Source of the DNA: Rusavskia elegans
Lineage: Eukaryota; Ascomycota; Lecanoromycetes; Teloschistales; Teloschistaceae
DNA length: 64,000 nucleotides
Direction of reading: 5' to 3'
Assembly: GCA_011316305.1 (NCBI GenBank)
Contig: SAUG01000067.1
Location: 248,001-312,000 of the forward strand
Positions 1-9,695 of this stretch are shown piece by piece. Below the pieces are notes generated by a model. It was not told the origin of the DNA and ran no database searches. It worked only from the letters and a program-made list of their open reading frames with translations. Position 1 is the stretch's first letter; every line of letters starts with the position of its first letter. The position numbers and the translations under genes are program-made.

Positions 1-1187
1 TATTATACTCTTCCATCATCTCATCGTGGTATGCCATCGCTTCCGCTGCTTCCGATTTACCCATCTTGGCTAACCTTGAAATAATATCCTCATCATTGTC
101 TGACAGTGCATCGCCTGCAGCTAAAGAAGGGCCAAAAACCCGCTGGTTGCAGTAGATAGGGTCGTTGGATATTGGATGACCCAGGAACTGGAGATGAACG
201 CGCAGCTGATGTGTACGACCAGTCAGCGGCAGACAGCGAACGATCGAGTAGCCCTCTTTGGCTTTCCATTCCATCTTTGAGTCTCGTTGCCGCTCTATTA
301 CCGAGCGGTTATCTTGCCCAGCGGGCTCGGCTCCATTGGTCGCGGCCGCTGGTGGGTAATAAGCCAACTTTTTGAAGATTGTCTTCGCATCCTTGCCACT
401 AGCTCTAGCTCTGTTCAACCCCAATTTTGGGCTGATCTGCATGACTGGTTGGTCACAGATCACGTTGCCTTCGGGAAAGTCTCCAATAACTCTGGCGACA
501 TATTCTTTCTTCACCGTTCGAGCCATGATCTGATTGGTAAGCTTTTCCGCAGCTTTGGCATGCTTACCAATAAACATGACGCCGCTTGTCAGTCGATCAA
601 GTCTATTACAAGGTAAGGGGTTCCAGCCATGACCTCGTTCCGCTCTCATGATCTCGACTATAGAGTTGTAATTATATCGACCAGCCGGGTGAACGGGGAC
701 GCCTGCAGGCTTGCTGATCACAATCATGTCGTTGTCTTCGTGGACGATGCCAATCGGCTGAGCCGTCACCGGAGGCTCGTGCCTGTGAAGGGTATGTGAA
801 ATGACATCCCCATTCTTCACGATCTCATGGATGGAAGAGACTTTCTGACCGTTGATGACTACTCTACCACACTCAATGGCGTCTTTCTAGAGTACATCAG
901 TCACGGTATAGGGTGTACACCTCGACAAGATCAAAACGTACGTAGTATTCTTGCGGTCTATCTCTGAACTCGGTCGCGAAAATGTCCAGTATTTCTCGCC
1001 CCCGCCAACGCTGCTTGCAGTAGGTGTTGTAGGTGAAATGATATGGCAATACTTTGCGGAGTCCATCCTCAAGGTGATAAGGTCGCGGCCACGGATCGCA
1101 AGGAGTGGTGATTATCTTTGGAGGATCGACGAAAACTTCCGGGTCTTCTTTCGAAGTTTGAGGAGGCTCCACGGTTACAAGTGCCAT
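1..1187 (-). CDS. tRNA pseudouridine synthase, RluA family (Pus9/Rib2-like), 3' end beyond window
   Basis: Converts uridine to pseudouridine in tRNA; the closest yeast relatives are Pus8/Rib2 and Pus9. Two exons are visible: 942-1187 and 886 down to the window edge. The 55-nt intron (887-941) has a GTACGT donor and a TGACTGATG branch region. Exon 1 holds PYHFTYNTYCKQRWRGREIL, a short N-terminal module typical of fungal Pus9/Rib2. Exon 2 has an S4-like stretch (IECGRVVINGQK), HPAGRYNYN, the catalytic-Asp motif NRLDRLTSG and the downstream motif LTGRTHQLRVHLQ, in family order. The first ATG in frame is at 1187; the longer open frame upstream lacks an ATG. The C-terminal end lies outside the window, so a fused deaminase domain as in Rib2 cannot be excluded. 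Confidence 0.9.
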
Positions 1188-1562
1188 ACCATTGGGTTGC
1201 AATAAGCTGGCTCGCCTCGCAAGATATGCGAGAACCCGTGGAGAGGGAGCCAGTGAGTCCAAAATCAAATTCGATGACTTGAGAACTAAATGTGATTATT
1301 TCCTAGGAGGAAAATAAGCTTAACCGGATTAGGCCCCATACGCTTGTGTCACGTGCTCAACCTTGATCGATAACAAAGTAACGGCCAGGTGTCAAGGACA
1401 GATTGTCATTATATCGCCCTTATATCTGCGCTACAGATCTCTCTGATGCTTCGAAGCAAACCATCTTTTGTCATGTGATCGATTTGCAGGAACAAAGTCA
1501 TCGTTAATAAGCACTAAGGCTACCTAGCATCTGGTTGCTGACATTTGCTCAACCGTCGAACA
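1188..1562. promoter_or_regulatory. divergent intergenic promoter region
   Basis: A 375-bp gap separates the start codons of the minus-strand pseudouridine synthase and the plus-strand E2 gene, so it must carry both promoters and 5' leaders. I see no clear TATA box or repeat in it. Confidence 0.5.
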
Positions 1563-2495
1563 ATGTCCCTCCCTGCATTCAATACCAAATCACCCACCAT
1601 CAAACGCATCTTGAAGGAGGCCACTGAGCTTCGGTCGAATCCGGATGCCACTTTACACGCAGCACCCTTAGAAGACAACCTCTTCGTGTGGCATTTTACA
1701 CTGCAAGGTCCACCTTCCACACCGTACGCTTCGGGTATATACCACGGTCGCATTACGCTGCCTCCCACATACCCATTGAGACCTCCATCATTCCGCTTCT
1801 ACACTCCTTCGGGGAGGTTCGAAGTCAATCGAGAGATCTGCTTGTCGATATCCGGCCATCATGAAGAAACCTGGCAACCGGCCTGGGGTATACGCACTGC
1901 ACTGTGGGCATTGAGAGCTTTCATGGAGGGAGGCGCCCAAGGTCAAGTTGGAGGCATGGAGATGGGCGAAGCCGAGAGGAAACGTCTTGCCGGCGAGAGT
2001 CGAGGATGGAAATGCGACCAATGCGGCAGCATTACAAACGAAGAGATCCTACGAGAGGAGGGGAAGAGATGTGAAGAATTGGAGCAGGAAGGATCAACCA
2101 AGGCAGCTGCAAAGGAACAAGTTCCGGACGAGTTGAGATTTGGTTTCAAAGATGAGATGGGCAAAGAGCAACCGACTGATAAAGGCAAGGTGACAGAACA
2201 GCCAAGTGCAAACGGTAGTAAAGATGAGAATGGTGCCGACCAGAAGAGACCAAGCGAGCATTCTGCTGGGCCTATGGATCTCACAGCAGTCCCATCTACA
2301 GCACCGCTCTCGCCCCCGCCGGCCCCGACAATAGCCCCAGCCCAACCTCTACCTCTACCTCAGCAGATACCCACGCGGATTACTTCTGTTCCACCAAGTA
2401 CTACCGAGAACGGCGTCCCTGGATGGGTTGACAAGGCTATTGTTGGTGTCATCGCAGGCTTATTGGTGATGGTGGTGAAGAAAATTATGATATAA
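1563..2495 (+). CDS. tail-anchored ubiquitin-conjugating enzyme E2, UBC6/UBE2J type
   Basis: An E2 enzyme that in this family sits on the ER membrane and serves ER-associated protein degradation. Single exon, 310 aa from the ATG at 1563; the open frame extends upstream only through a non-ATG codon. Residues about 8-135 form the UBC fold (LFVWHFTLQGPPSTPY, YPLRPPSFRFYTPSGRF). The likely catalytic cysteine is Cys93 in NREICLSISGHHEETWQPAW, the UBC6/UBE2J active-site arrangement without a classical HPN motif. A CDQCG pair follows the UBC domain. A long charged, then Pro-rich linker leads to a C-terminal hydrophobic anchor (KAIVGVIAGLLVMVVKKIMI) with almost no lumenal tail. Length and tail anchor match UBE2J1-like fungal proteins. 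Confidence 0.93.
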   Translation: MSLPAFNTKSPTIKRILKEATELRSNPDATLHAAPLEDNLFVWHFTLQGPPSTPYASGIYHGRITLPPTYPLRPPSFRFYTPSGRFEVNREICLSISGHHEETWQPAWGIRTALWALRAFMEGGAQGQVGGMEMGEAERKRLAGESRGWKCDQCGSITNEEILREEGKRCEELEQEGSTKAAAKEQVPDELRFGFKDEMGKEQPTDKGKVTEQPSANGSKDENGADQKRPSEHSAGPMDLTAVPSTAPLSPPPAPTIAPAQPLPLPQQIPTRITSVPPSTTENGVPGWVDKAIVGVIAGLLVMVVKKIMI

Positions 2496-4053
2496 GCAAG
2501 TCGTACATTCATCAACGGATCGTGATCGAATCTGCGGACATCCGAGAAGAGACAGATCTGGTTATTGATCCACCGGTATTGGCTCTATCGGTTGACAATA
2601 CTCGATGCACATCTGACTTCTGGGGAAGCTATCAACCAACGCCGGACGTACCCGCAATCCCCAGGTCCTAGGATTCTCACTAGAGCTGTCAACTTTTTGC
2701 AAAGGCGATAGCAGAAGTGTACAGCATTCCAGGAGTCACCATCAGCGCCGTTCCTTCTGTCAAATGGACACTATTCATCATTTGCCAATACTCCTGGCAA
2801 TGCCCGGAGTACACACGGTGGTTGCCTTGTCTATAGCCATTGTAAACTTTTCTACACGATTCCGAAAGATACCTTTGGCATGCCCAACCCACGCTGAAGA
2901 TTTCCAGCTGATCCTGGACTTGAACAATTCACCTCGGGTGTGAAGCAAGGATAAACGGACCTCAAACTCAAAGGGTCAGATCTGTTCTTCAGTTTAGGTC
3001 TGCACCGGTCAAGTAGACCCGGTCCAAGACCAAAGGGGTCAACCGCAAAGAGACATAGGGTCGACACTCCGAGTGTTTTTACACTTCTGACTCGACGCAA
3101 ATATCTAAAGAAAGCATCACCAGTTTTCACACATATAACCATACCTTTTCAACAGGGTTGATGAAGACATGAGGCAACGATCGGAGAGATTGACGAGGAA
3201 AGAAAATATCTGTAGCGTTAAGAGATGCTGTCAATTGATTGGCTGGCGCCCTGGATCTTCGAGGACCCATCTTCTGGATTTCCAAAGTGTAAAAATTTAA
3301 GCTGAATAGTTATCAAAAATAACGAATATATCTTTGAAACGATTAAAATCGATGGCCGTTAAACGTATTGAGTGAAAACTTCTACGTCCGCAAATATTCC
3401 CTTCACCTCTCGTTTCGGTCCAGCGTATCTTCACCATCCGTAGCCTCGGCCTTCATTTGCTGGTCGGCCATCCGTTCCCCTTCCTCTACTGCTGCAAACG
3501 ACACCATATCATTTTACCCCAGCAAAGGACATCCTCCTTTGGTCATGCGACCGATATCTACATCGGCTCATAGAGAGCACGTGTACCTTACTAAAATATG
3601 TCGTGCGTCGAACCCTGTCAAGCCTTGAGACCAGATGATATCTCCAGCCATAGGGATGTCATGATCTTTTTTCGTTGTATCTTTTCAGTAGCCTTGCTGG
3701 GGTGGTGTTTAGCTTCCCATGAATGCTCGTTGGGACATGAGTCCCAAGCTCAGTGGTTCGACCATGGCGTATATAGTCTGCCTTTCGTATTGATTGGAGC
3801 CCCGTCCCAGACTTCAGCGGTGGAAATGTTGTTCCTCGTAGTGTGAATCCCGTGCCAGAACATGCCAAAGAGGCGTCGTCATCTACCGTGTTGGGTGGAC
3901 CCAGGGTGTCGATAATATCGAGTAGTCCAGAAACCCCTCTCGTGGTATCGGAGATGGGGAGTACCCAATTATGCCGCGGAGAGGAAGTCCCCATCAGTCG
4001 TCGCTAGTCACTCGGTCTTCCATCGTTCTTCGAATATCAGCATTTTCCGATAT
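2496..4053. other. intergenic region without a supported gene
   Basis: About 1.56 kb between the E2 gene and the convergent thioesterase gene. Short open frames occur on both strands, the longest being a 111-codon ATG frame at 3659-3994 on the minus strand. None shows a recognisable domain or convincing splice structure. The region includes both genes' 3' ends. Confidence 0.4.
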
Positions 4054-4664
4054 TCACAGCTTCGCCTTCGCCCTCGTCGTCTCTTTCGCCCCCTCCCTCT
4101 CAACTACCAAAATTTTCTCCAATCCCACTCTCGCATCCCGCCCAATCCCCCCTTGCACCGTCTTCCCACTCGCCCTCTCCACAAAAACATGCACGAAACC
4201 CCCCACGGCCCTCACGTCCTCTTCCCCCCTCTCAAAAACACCCACCTCATACGTCACGCTCGCCTTTCCCAGTCTCGCAACTCTCAATCCCAGATCGATG
4301 ACGGCGGGGAAGGATATTGGCGCGAAATAATTGCAGGATGTCGAGACGACGAGGAAGATTTGCGGGGAGGTGGGTGGGTGGAGGGAGCAGTGGGTTATGA
4401 GGTAGGTGTTTATGATGCTATCGAAGCTTTTTTATGTGATGAGGGGGGCATGTTAGTTGCAAAGGCTTGGGTTGGATGGGTGACAGATTGGACGGATGAA
4501 GGGAAGGAAGGGTGGAAGACTAATAAGGGTCGTACGAACAGGAAGTTGTATATGGAATTGTTGACGTGGTGGTACATGTCGTTGTCAGACCAGCGGGTAC
4601 GATAGTCGAGGTGGTAAGGGTAGTCGCTTCGTCGGCGCGATTTGAGGTTGTTGTTGAAGGACAT
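4054..4664 (-). CDS. hot-dog fold thioesterase (4HBT-like), two exons
   Basis: Probable acyl-CoA-type thioesterase of the 4-hydroxybenzoyl-CoA thioesterase superfamily; substrate unknown. Exon 1 is 4540-4664 and exon 2 is 4054-4426. The intron (4427-4539) starts with GTTCGT, a common fungal donor. Splicing joins NFL to FDSIINTYLI in frame and gives 165 aa. Exon 1 has the hallmark YRTRWSDNDMYHHVNNSIY, including the D-x-D-x-x-x-H-x-N active-site region. Exon 2 supplies the second half of the fold (LGKASVTYEVGVFERGEEDV, then GGFVHVFVER). The short length matches single-domain family members. The start at 4664 is the first ATG of the open frame; an additional upstream exon, for example a targeting peptide, is not excluded. 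Confidence 0.85.
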
Positions 4665-5102
4665 GATTAAAGAGTTTTAAGTTCGCTGCAGCGACGCTTT
4701 TCCCAGAGCTCCTGATGAGCCGAGGTCCAAGTACGTGTACTCGTATGAATGTGATGTCATTCCTCCTGAAATTGTGCACTTTGTATAACTCATCGCTGCT
4801 AGTCGGTGAGCAAAAACCCATCGCAAGTTCGCAACGATCTCGGGCGCGCAACGCTTTGACCAACAAAAACTTTCTGGTTTGCCATTGGGATAACTATATA
4901 TACTGATAACAAGTGTCTGTACACATATGCCAAACACGTCCGCGGCGTTCCCCAGACGCAATCCAGTCGAGCCAGTATTTCCTGCTTGCTGCCTCGCACA
5001 TTGATCTAAGAGCGAAGTAGATGTTCATGTTCCTTTTTCAATTCCAAGCAATAGGTATTTGCGAGAAGCCCACGGCGCCGGAGATAGCAGGTTTGGCTAT
5101 GC
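4665..5102. other. intergenic gap
   Basis: A 438-bp gap upstream of the thioesterase start and downstream of the Cys-rich secreted protein gene, both on the minus strand. It should hold the thioesterase promoter. No gene, repeat or RNA is recognisable. Confidence 0.4.
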
Positions 5103-5678
5103 TCATGATAGGTCTATTCGCCCCTTGCACGGACTGTAGGATTCCGACCGACAAACGTCGTTCACGTAGTTGACAGTAATACATCCTTTGGCATTGTTGT
5201 TCTTCTCCTCTTTGGGTTTGCCGTTCCGAACCAGAGGAGCAGTACCGCAATGCTTGACTCCAAACCATCTGAGGTCTCGGATAACGTTGCCGAAGAAAGT
5301 CTTTACGAGGCCACCCCATTTGTTCTTACTATTCCATGAATCCCTATCGGGGTTGTCGTTCTTCGTAGAGTTTCCCGCCTTCCACTTAGCAGTATTGCTT
5401 TCACACATAGAGGCGCAAATGCCATCACAAGGCTCTCCGAATTTGTTGCCAAAGCATGTCGCATTGTAGCTTGTGCTAGCAATCTTTCGCCTGGAGCAAA
5501 TTCGCTCTCCGGGTCGATCATCGTGTTAACGTAACCAAAAGCACATTTGATATGGCCTTCATCGTTGATGCCATTGCGACCGGTGAGACTTGAGGACGAT
5601 GCGGGGATTGCCTGGACGGAGCTTAGGGAGGGCGACGAGAGCAGCAAATGCGACGCTTGATATGGAAGAAGCAAGCAT
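5103..5678 (-). CDS. small secreted cysteine-rich protein, exon structure not resolved
   Basis: I do not recognise the family. The first ATG after a TATA box is at 5678 and opens a strong signal-peptide-like stretch (MLASSISSVAFAALVAL). The mature part is in a different frame and ends at 5103. It is rich in Cys and Asn/Lys, with spacing C-x7-C-x3-C-x3-C near CFGNKFGEPCDGICASMC, then KHCGTAP, GCITVNYVNDVC and SYSPCKG. At least one intron must join the two. Possible splice sites lie around the GTTACGTTAAC stretch (about 5520-5545), but no donor/acceptor pair was clean in both frame and consensus. Secretion and the Cys pattern would suit an effector-like or wall-associated protein. A frameshifted relic is the alternative. 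Confidence 0.5.
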
Positions 5679-5832
5679 ATTGAGGTCGACCGAAAGTTGA
5701 TATCATACGAGGCTTTGAAGGTATGCTGAAATTGATGTGGGATTGGCTAGAATGATGATCGCTTCTGGATGGAACAAAGAATAGAGGTTGACTTGATGAT
5801 CTGGTCCAACGACATTCGACCAAAAAGGTCGC

Positions 5833-5840
5833 CTTATATA
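5833..5840 (-). promoter_or_regulatory. TATA box of the Cys-rich secreted protein gene
   Basis: On the minus strand this reads TATATAAGG. It lies about 155 nt before the ATG at 5678, which leaves room for a leader and supports transcription toward that start codon. Confidence 0.45.
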
Positions 5841-6256
5841 CTCGAGATGGGTCCGACAATTGTTCCAGTAATCACGTTTCAATCAAATATAGCAACGGCT
5901 CAGATGAGACGGAGGAGTTATTGAAGCAGTAGGGTAGAGTATATTGTCAAGGTCTTATCCGTTTCGAACAGTCGGGAGTCGCTTGTAGGTCATATTTCTG
6001 TAACTTCTGACACTCGGCTCGCTTGACTCGTTGAAAGAATAAAGAATCGAACACAACGCGGTATGAATAGCTGCTTGAGGTTGTGTCTTCGCATCTGCGG
6101 GTGCAAGGATCCATCGCAAGACGTTGGCGGCCGCCGCAAGTCGATTCGAGACCAACAGTGTCGTTCCAGAAATTGGACACGGTCGGTCGTTGATCGCCCA
6201 GTAGCCTCTGGCGCCAATGCGCCAATGCAAGAGCGACATCACGCCCAAAGACCCCT
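5841..6256. other. intergenic gap
   Basis: About 0.4 kb between the TATA box of the secreted-protein gene and the stop codon of AIM6; both genes run on the minus strand. Short minus-strand frames here overlap the AIM6 3' side and look non-coding. Confidence 0.35.
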
Positions 6257-7812
6257 TCAAGACCACCAGCCTGTTTTGCTTCCCCAATCCGTCTTCGTGG
6301 CACCCTTGAGATCATCAACGTTCAGGAGATCAACCCCCTCCTTGACTAAAACATCCCATACATAATTTCTCAACCCAATTGGCCAGAATGGCAACTCCCA
6401 GTATCGGGCTTTCAACCCACGACGATGGGCACCTCGGATGTGACCTCGGATCAGATTCATCTGCGAGTCTGACAGCTTTCCGTAAAGCACATGTCCAATA
6501 GCTTGAGCGAAGGACACGCTGGCGTAGACGGAGTTCTCCGATGTATATGCGTCGGGGCTCTGGGCGGCTCCAGACATTCCCTGTCCCATATCGTCACCGG
6601 ATGCTGATTGCTGTTCACGTTCGGATGCTGAGCCATCTGGCAACGAAGCGTCGATGTCCGCACCGTATACCAATGACTCAGCCTTTGGAGCCGGCGTCGA
6701 GGTCTCACCTGGAAGGCCTTCCCACATGGCGGCCAGCGGGGCATCGAAAAAGATGTCGTGGTGAGGATTTGCGTGGTCGGAGTCCACCAGGCTAAAGGGG
6801 GTGTTGCCTGTGCCAATCACGGTGATGGGACGGTTGATTGTTTGCGTGCCATTGCGGTACGTGAGATGACCGCGGGAGCGAAGAGGCTCGAGGGCAGAAA
6901 GCACGTAGGGAAAGAGAGCAGATCCAGAAGTCTTGAAATCGACGAGCAAAGTCAGGGACTGCTCGGGGACCGTGTCGAACACGCCGTGTTGGCTTACATT
7001 GCCATCCGGGTGGAATTGGGTGGTCGGATTCTGCTTTTCGAGGATCTGAACGAGCGGATCGACGTAAAGACTAGCCAGAGTCCTATTGGGGGTGAGACTC
7101 GCGAGCGAGTGACCTACGTAAAGCTCCTCGCGGAAGAGCCAAACATCAGCCTCGACGCTGATACAGCCTGCCTCTATGGCAGAGTATAGGGGGACTCGAC
7201 GCCAGTAATCATTGTGCGAATGGCACGGTATGGGGAGAATTCCACGGGAGAAGTCGGTGGGCCATGATGACAGTCCTTGGCCTATGTGGCCCAATTGACC
7301 CCATTTGTCGGTGATTCGATGTATGCCATCTGGAACGAAGACGATGAGGAGACCGCCGAGAACGCTGAAAAGCTGAATGAGCCCACTGTTTCGAAGTCAG
7401 TCAGTGGAACGAGTCCAGGGTGTTCCGATGCTTACAGGAAGATCAATGTGCCCAAGCCCAATCGCGCACAACAACGGCTCTTGAGGCCGCGCATCAATTT
7501 CTCATCGTAGTAGAAGTCTCGTCGAGCGGTCATCCATCGAGGGCAGTCGGGAGTATCCTTTCGGCGGGTGTGATTGTCGTTATCCCGTCTGCTACTGCGT
7601 GCCCACCAAGTGCTGATGGTATGGCTGGAAGTGTCGCCGTCGGAGGCGTCTTGCTTCAGCAAAGGTTCCGAGGAGGTGCAAGATGCCTGCTCTTCATCCG
7701 CAGCGGGGGGATCGGCGGCTCTTCTCATGTCTTGGCTGGCTTGGAATTGATATGAGTAATAAGCGGGAGTGCTTCCTTCACTTGGAGGTAGCACTTCATC
7801 CAGTAGTCTCAT
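6257..7812 (-). CDS. AIM6: AIM6-like membrane protein, PLC-like phosphodiesterase fold
   Basis: Homologue of yeast Altered Inheritance of Mitochondria protein 6, a GDPD/PLC-like phosphodiesterase family whose exact substrate is unknown. Exons are 7436-7812 and 6257-7385. The 50-nt intron has a GTAAGC donor, a CTGACTGAC branch region and a CAG acceptor; splicing gives 501 aa. Exon 1 encodes a Ser/Arg-rich N-terminus, and the junction builds one transmembrane helix (LGTLIFLGLIQLFSVLGGLL). The outer domain then begins with the active-site motif PCHSHNDYWRR, followed by GCISVEADVWL and VGHSL. It continues with LLVDFKTSG and ITVIGTGN and ends with GVDLLNVDDLKG, all typical of AIM6. A Ser/Gln-rich insertion lies near the middle. 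Start ATG at 7812. Confidence 0.9.
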
Positions 7813-9695
7813 CCGATTTCCAGAGTACGGATATCATGGTCTTTTGCACTCCCTGGAATTTTGAGGTTCCGCCTGCAGAGAGCCGACGAGATGTAGTGTG
7901 ACATATACACCAGAGGTACGGAAGCATCCGTCGCTCTTTTGATCAGGCGCATTCCAGTGGATAAAGGGTCTCGAGGATCAAAGGGCAGCGAAGTTCTAGA
8001 CCTCGGGACATCTTAGGCCGTGCTTTTAGTTAGGGCGAACAGATCAGGAAGCTTTCCACCGACCTTTGCCCCACGTGGCCCAGATACGGTAGTACTGTAG
8101 TATATCGCTGCTGCCCACAGGAAACAGGCTTTGCCGATTGGCGTTTGCTTCGTACCAATAAGCCTCGAGGCATCCCGCATGCGCAACACGTCAAAATCCT
8201 ACCTGCCAACATTGGAAAACATGGCCCTCAACATATTAATACCCCAGCGAGTTGCCGGTCATGGAATTGGCCAAGTACAACTAATCCAGCACTGCGAAAG
8301 TCCTCCGGTTCACACTGTCCACCTGGCACATTCTCTGTAACCCGTCTCTCTGCAGACTCGGGTCCTTGCAAACCTGACGGACCAATGGATTCGGATATGG
8401 GCCGGGCAAGGCTGCATTACTTGCGCACTGAATCTTTGGATGAATTGTATATCGAGGTAATGAAGCCATATTTGGCCATAGATCTCAACATGCTTGCGGC
8501 AAGAATTACGAATCCTTTGCACTCAACCTCCCCCGTTCGTCTTGCAATCGTTCGTCAAGACGATGTCTGTAGTAGATGTCCACTATTCACTCATGTTTTC
8601 CACTTTGTGCTTTGTGGCAGCAGTGACATCGCGTCCTTGGCATGACCATTGATCCGTACCTACCGTGGGACCATGGCTTAAAGTAATACTGAAGTTGAAT
8701 GTTCCAAAAGGGGATCCTCACCTACAACTCCATTACATAGTAATATCTGCCGGTCAAATCTTGTCTACGGTGAAGCACGTGAAGGCTGTTCAGAGAAAGC
8801 ATAAATGAAGCCATTTGCTACCAGGGATGAGGTGGTTTATAGGAATCATGACTGGAAACGTGCAATCAACAACTGAATAACTTCTCATGTCGAGTGGGAG
8901 CTTAGATATCGAGTTTGGATTGTATCTTCCTGATCAGGTGCTATGACAGGGGCTGGAGAACAAGACCCGACTCTCGTACTGAACCGTAATACAGCGATAG
9001 AGGCGGCGAGGCTCGACTCCGGAGCGAAGAAGCGCAATGTCGTAGACACTCATTCAGATTCGGTCAGCCATCCATAAGAGATGTCTGGTGTCAAGCCGAC
9101 TAGCTCTGTATGAAGTCTTTAGGATGCAGTAAGCCTTAGTCGGTCAGAGGTACGATTTCAGTTGTACAGAGTATGCGAACTCGGTTAGTATTGTCATAAG
9201 GGCGGAGGACCGCAGCTGCGATTGCTGTTCGAGAGATGGGAATGGTTTTCACAGTGAGACTCGAATCGGTCTTGAGCTCCGCCGTCCCTTAAAGAAAACG
9301 ATTAGAAAGTGCGCCTGAATGGATATTTATGGCTTTCGAGGCTTTCAAGGATGACGTCGATCCGGCTGGATTCTAATTGGCTACAACGATGCGACGTTGA
9401 TACCAGCCAAATATCTTTCCCACCTATCGTACCCTTGACTTGCGTACAGTATCTATCCAACAACGCACGCCACCACAGGCACTCGACCCTGAACCTTTCA
9501 CAACGATACGAGCCCTTGAATTGATCATAGCTTCACCCAAACGCAACTGGGCCGTACAATGATACAAGCCGGGCTATCGACCAACCTGCCGCATCGAGGA
9601 TTTCCTTGACTCCATCGCGAGCCCTCGCCCGTTTGCCGGGCGCCGGCTTCGCGGATGGGCTGCATAACAGATCAAGCCCATCGCCGTTGAGGGAG
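7813..9695. other. long intergenic region, divergent promoters
   Basis: About 1.9 kb between the AIM6 start (minus) and the FMP27 start (plus). The longest open frame (8145-8645, plus) starts without ATG and has no recognisable domain. I see no tRNA, repeat or splice-supported gene. The last few hundred bases are probably the FMP27 promoter and leader. Confidence 0.4.

Noticed and set aside
3659..3994. 111-codon minus-strand frame with a true ATG downstream of the thioesterase gene
   Set aside because: No domain, signal peptide or splice support. The composition is not convincingly protein-like, and the frame may be 3' UTR or chance.
5955..6287. 110-codon minus-strand frame overlapping the AIM6 3' end
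   Set aside because: It overlaps the real AIM6 exon in another frame and is best read as a shadow plus 3' UTR.
8145..8645. 166-codon plus-strand frame in the AIM6-FMP27 gap
   Set aside because: It starts without ATG and has no recognisable motif, and short frames on the opposite strand are just as open.
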